Of a stretch of DNA of 7,244 nucleotides, positions 1-4,961 are shown one piece after another (positions within the stretch are counted from its first letter, which is position 1; the number at the start of each line of letters is the position of its first letter). Made by a program: the position numbers and the translations under genes. The stretch is from assembly GCA_030532815.1 (NCBI GenBank), contig JAUNKI010000102.1, forward strand, positions 1 to 7,244. The letters run 5' to 3'. Source of the DNA: Leptotrichiaceae bacterium (lineage in GTDB: Bacteria; Fusobacteriota; Fusobacteriia; Fusobacteriales; Leptotrichiaceae). Under the pieces are notes generated by a model, which did not search any database, was not told the DNA's origin, and was given only the letters and a program-made list of their open reading frames with translations.

Positions 1-492
1 AAAATGCTTGAATATTCAGATAGGATAGAAACTGTGGCAGATAAGATAAAAAACTGTAAAAGCATGTTTTATCTGGGAAGAGGTCTTGATTATGTAATTG
101 CGGTTGAAGGAGCATTGAAATCAAAGGAGATTTCATATATTCATTCAGAAGCTTTTGCATCGGGGGAGCTGAAACACGGAACAATAGCACTGATTGAAGA
201 AGGGGTGCCTGTAGTAATAAATATTACTCAGTCGGATTTATTTGACAAATCCGTATCCAATATAAAAGAAGTTGCAGCAAGAGGAGCTCATGTTATAGCC
301 ATTGCAAAAGAGGGAAATACTCTTGTGGAAGAAGTAGCCGATGAAGTATTTTACATACCTGACGTAGAAGATGACTATACAGGTTTCCTGTCGATAATAA
401 TTCACCAGCTGTTGGCATATCATTTGTCGAAACTGAAAGGAAATGATGTAGATAAGCCGAGAAATCTGGCAAAATCCGTAACAGTGGAATGA
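1..492 (+). CDS. glmS: Glutamine--fructose-6-phosphate aminotransferase, C-terminal part (cut by window edge)
   Basis: This is the last 163 codons of GlmS, open from base 1, so the gene begins upstream of the window. GlmS makes glucosamine-6-phosphate from fructose-6-phosphate and glutamine, the first step toward UDP-GlcNAc for peptidoglycan and lipopolysaccharide, in the cytoplasm. What is visible is the second SIS (sugar isomerase) domain: the GRGLDYVIAVEGALKSKEIS stretch, the HSEAFASGELKHG segment that carries the isomerase-site glutamate, and the diagnostic C-terminal tail DKPRNLAKSVTVE, whose lysine corresponds to the active-site lysine near the end of the E. coli enzyme. The glutaminase domain and the first SIS domain lie outside. 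The reading frame is intact to the TGA. The ATG of a decayed gene overlaps this stop (ATGA). Whether a glmS riboswitch exists upstream cannot be seen here. Confidence 0.97.
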   Translation, partial: KMLEYSDRIETVADKIKNCKSMFYLGRGLDYVIAVEGALKSKEISYIHSEAFASGELKHGTIALIEEGVPVVINITQSDLFDKSVSNIKEVAARGAHVIAIAKEGNTLVEEVADEVFYIPDVEDDYTGFLSIIIHQLLAYHLSKLKGNDVDKPRNLAKSVTVE

Positions 493-894
493 TAAAATCC
501 GACAAAGGAAACAACGGCGAATATAGGAAAAAAACGGAAATGATAAAAAATATTTAAAGAAACAGGGAATAAATTCTGACGGAAACTTTGTGTTTGTACG
601 GAAAAAAATCTTTTGGGGAAATTTTCCTTCCAGAGTTTGTAACAAAAGCAGAAATATTCCATATTATAGTGATTAGTGAAAACAGGGCGGAGTTATTTTC
701 CTAATTAGAGAAGGAAAAGTATCCGAAAGAAAATATACGGTTAGATAAAATTGCAGAAACTGAAATGAAAAAGAAGTTTTTATTCTATATTTTTACATTA
801 AAAACAGATACCGAACTAAAAAAATACTGTTTTTAATATAGCAATAAAAACAGAAATAAAGGAAAATGCTGAGTATTTAAAAACAGAAAATTGA
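489..894 (+). pseudogene. Decayed gene of unknown family downstream of glmS
   Basis: No intact ORF lies here, but protein-like sequence continues across three reading frames. Segment A starts at ATG 489, overlapping the glmS stop, and reads MIKSDKGNNGEYRKKTEM (to about 548). Segment B (about 545-611, next frame) reads KKYLKKQGINSDGNFVFVRK. Segment C (about 612-833, back in the first frame) reads FGEIFLPEFVTKAEIFHIIV, has an in-frame TAA at 702-704, then continues with LEKEKYPKENIRLDKIAE and YIFTLKTDTELKKY. Segment D (835-894, third frame) reads NIAIKTEIKENAEYLKTEN and ends at TGA. Each frame change falls near a homopolymer run (A at 545-550, A/T/G runs at 601-625, T at 830-834). Joined, the product would be about 135 residues, soluble and Lys/Glu-rich, with no domain I recognise. 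Loss by mutation is the simplest reading. Sequencing errors at homopolymers could explain the shifts but not the TAA. Confidence 0.6.
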
Positions 895-907
895 TTTTTA
901 GGACTTT

Positions 908-925
908 AACTGTAAAAACAGTTTT
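908..925 (+). terminator. Weak hairpin with short T tract after the decayed gene
   Basis: AACTGT (908-913) pairs with ACAGTT (918-923) around a four-A loop, followed by TTC. It sits 13 bases after the last stop of the decayed gene and before the next promoter, which is where a terminator for the glmS transcript would be expected. The stem is short and AT-rich with only a brief T run, so termination is uncertain. Confidence 0.3.
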
Positions 926-950
926 CGTGAATTTAAAAATATAAAAAAAC

Positions 951-979
951 TTTTATTTTCGTATACGAAATGTTATAAT
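951..979 (+). promoter_or_regulatory. Promoter of the tandem-repeat protein gene
   Basis: A perfect -10 box TATAAT lies at 974-979. The best -35 match at the standard 17-base spacing is the poor TTTTAT at 951-956. The predicted start site near 986 gives a leader of about 25 bases containing the GGAGGT ribosome site at 998-1003. The weak -35 box together with the palindrome in the spacer suggests that activity depends on a regulator. Confidence 0.65.
957..970 (+). promoter_or_regulatory. Perfect 14-bp palindrome, candidate operator
   Basis: TTTCGTATACGAAA is an exact inverted repeat with no spacer, placed between the -35 and -10 boxes of the promoter for the repeat-protein gene. A dimeric repressor bound there would block RNA polymerase, and a MerR-type activator would also act from the spacer. 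I do not see a second full copy in the window, and the TetR gene's own promoter does not carry it, so the regulator is probably encoded elsewhere. Confidence 0.5.
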
Positions 980-1010
980 AAACATGATAAAATAACCGGA
1001 GGTGTTAAGT

Positions 1011-1343
1011 ATGAATTTTGATGATTTGAAAAAAGGAGCAGAAGATGCTTTGGGAAAAACAGTAGAAGGGGCAAAGGATTTGGCAGATAAAGCGACAGAC
1101 GAGGCAAAAAAAATAGCTGACAGTGAACTTGCACAGAATATAAAAAAAGGGGCAGAAGATGTTTTAAATAAAACGGTTGAGGGAGCAAAAGACTTAGCTG
1201 ACAAAGCAGCGGATAAAGCTAAAGAACTTGCAGACAGTGAAGTTGCCCAGAATATAAAAAAGGGAGCGGAAGATGTTTTAAATAAAACGGTTGAGGGAGC
1301 AAAAGACTTAGCTGATAAAGTGTCGGATAAATTTAAAAAATAA
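1011..1343 (+). CDS. Small charged tandem-repeat protein, LEA-like amphipathic helices
   Basis: This encodes 110 residues, nearly all Lys, Asp, Glu, Ala and small hydrophobics, with no Cys, Trp or Pro. After MNFDDL come two full 38-residue repeats (residues 7-44 and 45-82) and a partial third (83-110, 28 residues) ending DKVSDKFKK. Each repeat breaks into three 11-residue periods starting GAEDxLxKTVE, GAKDLADKxxD and (E/K)AKxxADSExA, the spacing seen in group-3 LEA proteins and other amphipathic-helix proteins. No signal peptide or membrane segment is present, so it is probably cytoplasmic. ATG 1011 is chosen because GGAGGT (998-1003) lies 7 bases upstream. An in-frame GTG at 1002 overlaps that ribosome site and is not usable. 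Stress protection, membrane or DNA binding, or an antitoxin-like role (MT0933-type proteins look similar) are all possible, and none is shown. It stands alone between its own promoter and terminator. Confidence 0.85.
   Translation: MNFDDLKKGAEDALGKTVEGAKDLADKATDEAKKIADSELAQNIKKGAEDVLNKTVEGAKDLADKAADKAKELADSEVAQNIKKGAEDVLNKTVEGAKDLADKVSDKFKK
1029..1340 (+). repeat. 114-bp in-frame tandem repeat (2.7 copies)
   Basis: Units lie at 1029-1142, 1143-1256 and 1257-1340, in phase with the codons. Copies 2 and 3 share 47 identical bases (1155-1201 and 1269-1315), while copy 1 differs from them at many synonymous sites. The last duplication is therefore recent, and the earlier copy has been kept at the protein level while drifting in DNA. 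Confidence 0.9.
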
Positions 1344-1373
1344 CTCTGTACAGCTGCTGTAGAGATAATAATG

Positions 1374-1400
1374 GGAAGCCTGTTTAAGGGCTTCCTAATT
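1374..1400 (+). terminator. Intrinsic terminator after the repeat-protein gene
   Basis: GGAAGCC (1374-1380) pairs perfectly with GGCTTCC (1389-1395) around an 8-base loop. It is the most GC-rich stem in the area and is followed by TAATTTATT. It lies about 30 bases after the stop codon. The T tract is interrupted by A, so strength is moderate. Confidence 0.7.
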
Positions 1401-1418
1401 TATTAATGAAAAAATATA

Positions 1419-1447
1419 TTTACTTAATGCAAATTTTTTATTATAAT
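1419..1447 (+). promoter_or_regulatory. Promoter of the lipoprotein-mtnN-SPOR-nrnA unit
   Basis: The -35 box TTTACT (1419-1424) and the -10 box TATAAT (1442-1447) are separated by 17 bases. Transcription from about 1454 would give an untranslated leader of about 108 bases before ATG 1562. No stable GC-containing hairpin is evident in this AT-rich leader. Confidence 0.6.
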
Positions 1448-1561
1448 GTTAAAATAAGTATTATAAAATAAAAAGTATATATTATTTATGGTAAGATAAA
1501 GTTCATGATTAAGATAAACCGAAAAACTTTTAATTTTATAAAATGGAAGGATTTGATAAAT

Positions 1562-2017
1562 ATGAAAAAAATAATTATAACATTTATAACAGTTCTGATT
1601 ATTTCATCATGTGGAGTAGTAGGAGCTGCAGGGAGTGTGGTAGGAGGAACTATAAAAGCTGCAGGAACGGTTACGGGAGCTGTTATTAAAACTACAGGAA
1701 ATATCATTTCAGGAATTATAGGAGGAAATGACGGGGAAATAGAAGCACAGGGAACAAAATACAGATTTTCAAAGGCAAAAGTTGAAACTGACGGAAATAC
1801 GACAATTGTAACAGGCTCATTATCCCATAACGGAAGCAGAAAAGAAAATGTGAGTATACAGATACCGTGTTTTGATAAAAACGGAGATAAAGTAGGAGAT
1901 GCAATTGATAGTACAACCTCCCTTGATAAAAATAAAAAATGGGAATTCAGAGCAGTACTGAGAACAGGAAATGTAAAAGCATGTAAAGCAAAAGATGCTT
2001 ATGTTTACGCAGAATAA
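1562..2017 (+). CDS. Lipoprotein with Gly-rich 11-residue repeats and an FxLYD-like domain
   Basis: A predicted 151-residue lipoprotein. The start MKKIIITFITVLIISSC is a type II signal peptide with the lipobox ISSC (Cys17). The ATG at 1562 is preferred because GGAAGGA lies 10 bases upstream and it gives a normal signal peptide; the in-frame ATG at 1505 would add 19 residues ahead of it. Right after the lipid-bearing Cys, residues 22-54 form three 11-residue quasi-repeats (AAGSVVGGTIK, AAGTVTGAVIK, TTGNIISGIIG), a glycine-zipper-like stretch likely to lie on or in a membrane. Residues about 63-150 look like a small beta-sandwich of the FxLYD kind, with alternating strands such as TTIVTGSLSHNGS and VSIQIPCFDKNGD and a basic, Cys-containing end (VKACKAKD). 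It is the first gene of a four-gene unit. Its exact function is unknown. Confidence 0.85.
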   Translation: MKKIIITFITVLIISSCGVVGAAGSVVGGTIKAAGTVTGAVIKTTGNIISGIIGGNDGEIEAQGTKYRFSKAKVETDGNTTIVTGSLSHNGSRKENVSIQIPCFDKNGDKVGDAIDSTTSLDKNKKWEFRAVLRTGNVKACKAKDAYVYAE

Positions 2018-2036
2018 GCAGAAATAAGCAGAATAG
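2009..2036 (+). repeat. Microduplication of the stop-codon segment
   Basis: GCAGAATAA (2009-2017), which encodes the last Ala-Glu-stop of the lipoprotein, is followed directly by GCAGAAATAA (2018-2027) and GCAGAATAG (2028-2036). Three near-identical 9-10 base units look like replication slippage across the stop codon. Confidence 0.7.
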
Positions 2037-2065
2037 TAGAAAAATATCCGAAAAAGGAGAGAGTT

Positions 2066-2743
2066 ATGATAGGAATTATATGTGCAACATCTGAAGAAAC
2101 TCAGGCAGTAAAAAGTGAAATGACGGATATTCAGGAAGAAATGTCAGGAGGAATAATTTGTTTTAAAGGGAAATTCTGTAATAAAGATATCATTCTCGTC
2201 CGATCGGGAATAGGAAAAGTAAATGCTGCAATGACTGCAACAATCCTAATATACAAATATAATACAGACACGGTAATTTTTTCAGGAGTGGCGGGGTCTC
2301 TCAGTAAAAATATCGGTATAGGGGATATTGTAATATCCGATGATCTTATTCAGTATGATGTGAATGTCGTCGAATTTGGTTATAAATCGGGACAGATTCC
2401 CGAAATGGAACAGTGGATATTCAAATCCGATAGAGATTTATTGAAAAAGGCGGAAAAAATAAATAACAGTAAGTTCAGAATATTTTTCGGAAGAATTTTG
2501 ACAGGTGATAAATTTGTAAGCAGAAAAGAGATAAAAGAACAGTTGGGAAATGACTTTGAAGGATTATGTGTAGATATGGAAAGTGCGGCTGTTGCACATG
2601 TCTGTTACAGAATGAATGTAAAATTTCTTGCCATAAGATCAATTTCAGATTCATTGACCGATGAATCCGGAATGGAATATGATAGATTTGTAAAACTGGC
2701 AGCAGATAATTCCAAAGAGATACTGAAAGAAATATTAAAATAA
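2066..2743 (+). CDS. mtnN: 5'-methylthioadenosine/S-adenosylhomocysteine nucleosidase
   Basis: A 225-residue cytoplasmic enzyme that cleaves adenine from methylthioadenosine and S-adenosylhomocysteine, recycling methionine and removing inhibitors of methyltransferases and polyamine synthesis. Family marks in order: IGIICATSEE at the N-terminus with the catalytic Glu11 (Glu12 in E. coli), SGIGKVNAA (47-55), GVAGSL (74-79), GDIVIS (86-91), GDKF (147-150), VDMESAAVAHVC (169-180) with Glu172 (E. coli Glu174), and RSISD (191-195) with the catalytic Asp195 (E. coli Asp197). The length matches the family. AAAGGAGAG lies just upstream of the ATG. It follows the lipoprotein gene by 48 bases and precedes the SPOR gene by 45, so co-transcription is likely. 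The gene ends in three consecutive TAA triplets (2741-2749) that run directly into the next ribosome site. The product would supply S-ribosylhomocysteine for LuxS if that enzyme is present. Confidence 0.96.
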   Translation: MIGIICATSEETQAVKSEMTDIQEEMSGGIICFKGKFCNKDIILVRSGIGKVNAAMTATILIYKYNTDTVIFSGVAGSLSKNIGIGDIVISDDLIQYDVNVVEFGYKSGQIPEMEQWIFKSDRDLLKKAEKINNSKFRIFFGRILTGDKFVSRKEIKEQLGNDFEGLCVDMESAAVAHVCYRMNVKFLAIRSISDSLTDESGMEYDRFVKLAADNSKEILKEILK

Positions 2744-2747
2744 TAAT

Positions 2748-2788
2748 AAGGAGGAGGACATAGTATTTAAAAGTACTATAAATAAAAT
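2748..2788 (+). promoter_or_regulatory. Distant ribosome site bridged by a hairpin before the SPOR gene
   Basis: AAGGAGGAGG (2748-2757), the strongest ribosome-binding sequence in the window, lies 31 bases from the only usable start (ATG 2789). In between, ATAGTA (2760-2765) pairs with TACTAT (2774-2779) around an 8-base loop. Folding this hairpin shortens the effective distance to about 11 bases. In-frame stops at 2768-2770 and 2783-2785 exclude an earlier start. No ATG, GTG or TTG lies 5-10 bases after the ribosome site; an ATA at 2760 would open a 14-codon frame ending at TGA 2802. Confidence 0.55.
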
Positions 2789-3529
2789 ATGCGTTTTCGT
2801 TTGAATCCATTTAAAATATTAAGACTGATAGTAATAATAGCTTTTATAGTCTATGCTTTCGTATTGGGAAAGCAGTTTATGAAAGAAAAAAACAAAAAAA
2901 CTGATGAAGTAACAAAAGAATTTGAAATAAGAAAAAATGATTTTCATAATTCCGAAAATAAGACAAAAGAAAATAATGATGAACAGAAAAAGGAAAACAG
3001 CGTTCAGGAAAATGAGAAGAAAGAAAGTGGAAGTGCAGAGCAGAACAGCCAGTCTCAAACTTTAACTACGGAAAATAAAGAAGAAACGAATAAGATAAAA
3101 GAAGAAAGTCAGCCTCCTGTAGAAGCGGAAGCCGCTAAAAAAGCCGAAGAGTTGAAAAAGGAACAGGAAACCCAAAAAATCCAGAATGAATTGCTGGCAC
3201 AAAAGAAAAAAGAAGTGGAAGCTGCAAAAAAAGCAAAGGAAAAAGAAGAAGCCGAGAAAAAGGCAAAAGAAAATGCAGTAAAGAAAACGGCAGGCAGAAA
3301 GTATCTGCAAGTTGCCACTTTACAGACAGATGCGGCAGCAAGAAAAGTTGCGACACAGTTAGGGGGAAACTTTACGGTTCAGCCGGTAAAAGGTACGTCA
3401 GGAAAGACAATGTACAGAGTAGTGTCAATAAGTACGGATAATCCCCAAACTTTAAGTGCTATGGAAGCACAAGTGAAAAATAAATTCGGCAGCTCGTATA
3501 AATACATAGTAAGAACGGCAGGAAAATAA
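2789..3529 (+). CDS. Membrane-anchored SPOR-domain protein
   Basis: A 246-residue, single-pass protein. A basic N-terminus (MRFRLNPFK) and a hydrophobic helix at residues 11-27 anchor it with the N-terminus inside. Residues 31-167 form a long low-complexity linker rich in Lys, Glu, Asn and Gln; residues 112-165 (AEAAKKAEELKKEQE and similar) probably form a helix or coiled coil reaching across the periplasm. Residues 169-243 are a SPOR domain, with the paired strands KYLQVATLQT and MYRVVSIST separated by an AAARKVATQL helix and a second helix LSAMEAQVKNKFG. SPOR domains bind glycan strands stripped of stem peptides at the division site, as in FtsN, DedD and DamX. The layout resembles FtsN, but the FtsN essential motif cannot be confirmed, so no symbol is given. 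Translation starts at ATG 2789 despite a distant ribosome site. The next gene begins 4 bases after this stop. Confidence 0.85.
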   Translation: MRFRLNPFKILRLIVIIAFIVYAFVLGKQFMKEKNKKTDEVTKEFEIRKNDFHNSENKTKENNDEQKKENSVQENEKKESGSAEQNSQSQTLTTENKEETNKIKEESQPPVEAEAAKKAEELKKEQETQKIQNELLAQKKKEVEAAKKAKEKEEAEKKAKENAVKKTAGRKYLQVATLQTDAAARKVATQLGGNFTVQPVKGTSGKTMYRVVSISTDNPQTLSAMEAQVKNKFGSSYKYIVRTAGK

Positions 3530-3533
3530 CAGT

Positions 3534-4574
3534 ATGTTGGAAAAAATGAAGAAAAAATATAAAGGAAATTCTACACCTGAAGAAATAAAAAATGAAATAC
3601 TTAAAGCGGAAAATATAATTTTAACTGCTCACATTAATCCTGACGGTGATGCTTTAGGTTCCGTCATTGCTTTTGCAATGATGATAGAAGAGTATAACAG
3701 AAAATTTATAAAAAATGCTTCGGAGCTGAAAAAGGTAAGAATAGTTATAGATGACAAATTACCGAAATATATGGATAAATTTGAAGAGAGCCTGTTTATA
3801 GAAAAGTATGATGATTTTTCAATGGATGGAAAAGCTGACTTATTTATAAGTCTTGACTGTGCAAATGAGGAAAGATACGGAAGAGCGGCGGAAATTAAGA
3901 AAAAATGTAAAAAATCGGTAAATATCGATCACCATATAAGTAATACGGAACATGCCGAATTAAATTATATTGAAGACGTATCTTCCACAGGAGAGCTTCT
4001 TTATCAGTTTTTAGGACTGTTTGATATTGAAATTACAAAAAAAATTGCAGATTTTTTATATTTAGGAATAATAAATGATACGGGAAACTTCAGGCATGAC
4101 AATGTCACTTCGGAAACATTTGCAATCTGTTCTAAATTAATGAAAGCGGGAGCTGACAATCATAAAATTGCCAATATTATTTTCGGAATGAACATAAAGA
4201 AAGTCAATCTTTTCGGAGATGTTTATAAAAATAATGTAATGGATAAAGAATACGGATTTATTTACTATTATCTGCCGAAAGAAAAAATGGAGGAATTCGG
4301 AGCGGAAAAGGACGATACTGATGGTATAGCAGAGCTTCTACTGAAAATAGAGGATACTGAACTTTCCCTGTTTGTGAGGGAAGAGAATGACGGAACATTA
4401 AAAGGAAGTCTGAGGTGCAATGAAAAGTACAATGTAAATGAAATTGCATCAATATTTAACGGAGGAGGTCATATAAAAGCAGCAGGATTTAAAACTGTAC
4501 TTTTATTTTCCGAAGTCCTTGAAAAAATTTATGAAAAATTGAAAGAATGTAAAAGTGTATCGAATGAAAAATAA
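3534..4574 (+). CDS. nrnA: DHH-family phosphoesterase, NrnA-like oligoribonuclease/pAp phosphatase
   Basis: A 346-residue cytoplasmic enzyme of the DHH-DHHA1 type. In NrnA these enzymes degrade nanoRNAs of 2-5 nucleotides and dephosphorylate 3'-phosphoadenosine 5'-phosphate, using two Mn ions. Metal ligands are visible in order: HINPDGDALGS (His33, Asp37, Asp39), SLDCAN (Asp108), IDHHISNT (Asp132-His133-His134) and IINDTGNFR (Asp182). The C-terminal DHHA1 domain carries the substrate-binding NGGGHIKAAGF loop (309-319). The family is usually about 310-340 residues, and the small excess is at the two ends. The ATG at 3534 follows the SPOR stop by 4 bases with AGGAAA upstream, implying translational coupling; ATG 3546 is an alternative. 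Related DHH proteins act on cyclic di-AMP (GdpP, DhhP), but this protein lacks GdpP's membrane and GGDEF-like parts; DhhP/Pde2 activity cannot be ruled out from sequence alone. Confidence 0.88.
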   Translation: MLEKMKKKYKGNSTPEEIKNEILKAENIILTAHINPDGDALGSVIAFAMMIEEYNRKFIKNASELKKVRIVIDDKLPKYMDKFEESLFIEKYDDFSMDGKADLFISLDCANEERYGRAAEIKKKCKKSVNIDHHISNTEHAELNYIEDVSSTGELLYQFLGLFDIEITKKIADFLYLGIINDTGNFRHDNVTSETFAICSKLMKAGADNHKIANIIFGMNIKKVNLFGDVYKNNVMDKEYGFIYYYLPKEKMEEFGAEKDDTDGIAELLLKIEDTELSLFVREENDGTLKGSLRCNEKYNVNEIASIFNGGGHIKAAGFKTVLLFSEVLEKIYEKLKECKSVSNEK

Positions 4575-4668
4575 CGGGATTAAAAGAAAGTATTAAAGAG
4601 AAAGTTGAAAAAGGAAAAGGAAATAAAGGTAATAGAGTAAAAATAAGTAATTTTTATTTAAAGGTTAT

Positions 4669-4696
4669 TTGTTTTCAGTTTTAAAAATGGTATAAT
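4669..4696 (+). promoter_or_regulatory. Promoter of the two-gene small protein/lipoprotein unit
   Basis: TATAAT (4691-4696) preceded by TGG gives an extended -10 element (TGnTATAAT). TTGTTT (4669-4674) is a partial -35 at 16-base spacing. Transcription from about 4703 leaves a leader of about 49 bases. The 95 bases between the nrnA stop and this promoter are Lys-codon-like and AT-rich, with no start codon and no clear terminator. Confidence 0.65.
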
Positions 4697-4720
4697 GTAA
4701 ATGAAGACTTAATAACTAAA

Positions 4721-4739
4721 AGAATTATAAAATAATTCT
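4721..4739 (+). other. Hairpin just upstream of a ribosome site
   Basis: AGAATTA (4721-4727) and TAATTCT (4733-4739) form a perfect 7-bp stem with the loop TAAAA. It ends one base before the AAGGAG ribosome site (4741-4746) of the 69-residue gene. It could stabilise the 5' end of the message or affect ribosome loading; it has no T tract to act as a terminator. Confidence 0.45.
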
Positions 4740-4751
4740 GAAGGAGAAAGT

Positions 4752-4961
4752 ATGTTTAATATGTTTAATTACTTACAGTTAAAAGGATTTAAAACTTCAG
4801 ATTTAGTGAAACACTTTGAAAAAATAGACGAAATGAATGAAAATATTAATAGGCTTCTGATTGAAAATCCGAGAGCCGTTTTAAAAGAAATAAAAATATC
4901 ATATTTGGATAGTGAAAAGGCACAGATACATTTTGATATAGATATTGAGGTTAAGAATTGA
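4752..4961 (+). CDS. Small protein of unknown function (69 residues)
   Basis: I do not recognise a family. The protein has a short hydrophobic start (MFNMFNYLQLKGF), a central acidic helix (SDLVKHFEKIDEMNENINRL), and a C-terminal alternation (LKEIKISYLDSEKAQIHFDI) that looks like two beta strands in a small alpha/beta fold. There is no signal peptide, so it is probably cytoplasmic. AAGGAG lies 5 bases before ATG 4752. The first nine bases, ATGTTTAAT, are repeated exactly, so a second ATG at 4761 offers another start but at poor spacing. The stop TGA overlaps the ATG of the following lipoprotein (TGATG), so the two are translated as a pair. Codon use is like that of the neighbours. Confidence 0.75.
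   Translation: MFNMFNYLQLKGFKTSDLVKHFEKIDEMNENINRLLIENPRAVLKEIKISYLDSEKAQIHFDIDIEVKN

Noticed and set aside
238..662. Minus-strand ORFs overlapping the glmS end and the decayed gene
   Set aside because: glmS is clearly coding on the plus strand here, and the opposite frames show no family features.
797..837. Perfect 11-bp inverted repeat ATTAAAAACAG / CTGTTTTTAAT with a 19-base loop, a possible terminator
   Set aside because: It lies inside the decayed coding sequence, the stem is nearly all A/T, and no T tract follows the second arm.
799..921. Four direct copies (799, 845, 878, 913) and one inverted copy (827-835) of TAAAAACAG, looking like a binding-site array
   Set aside because: Three of the direct copies fall in phase with Lys-Thr-Asp/Glu codons of the decayed gene, so repeated codon use explains most of the pattern.
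953..1204. Minus-strand ORF opposite the repeat-protein gene
   Set aside because: It mirrors the tandem repeats of the plus strand, lacks a ribosome site, and its Ser/Phe-rich product is the usual complement of Lys/Glu-rich coding DNA.
1029..1340. Regular repeats that might be mistaken for a CRISPR array
   Set aside because: The units are 114 bp, contiguous without spacers, and in phase with an intact reading frame.
1349..1361. Short inverted repeat TACAGC-T-GCTGTA after the repeat-protein stop
   Set aside because: A one-base loop cannot fold, and the following GGAAGCC/GGCTTCC stem is the better terminator; it could be a protein site but nothing supports that.
1505..1561. Longer lipoprotein starting at ATG 1505
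   Set aside because: It would put 19 extra residues before the signal peptide and lacks a good ribosome site; ATG 1562 has GGAAGGA at 10 bases.
2819..3356. Several minus-strand ORFs rich in Phe, Leu and Ser opposite the SPOR gene
   Set aside because: They are complements of the Lys/Glu-rich linker codons. No ribosome sites or recognisable domains are present.
4574..4684. Open, Lys-rich frame following the nrnA stop
   Set aside because: It has no ATG, GTG or TTG start and no ribosome site; composition alone keeps it open.
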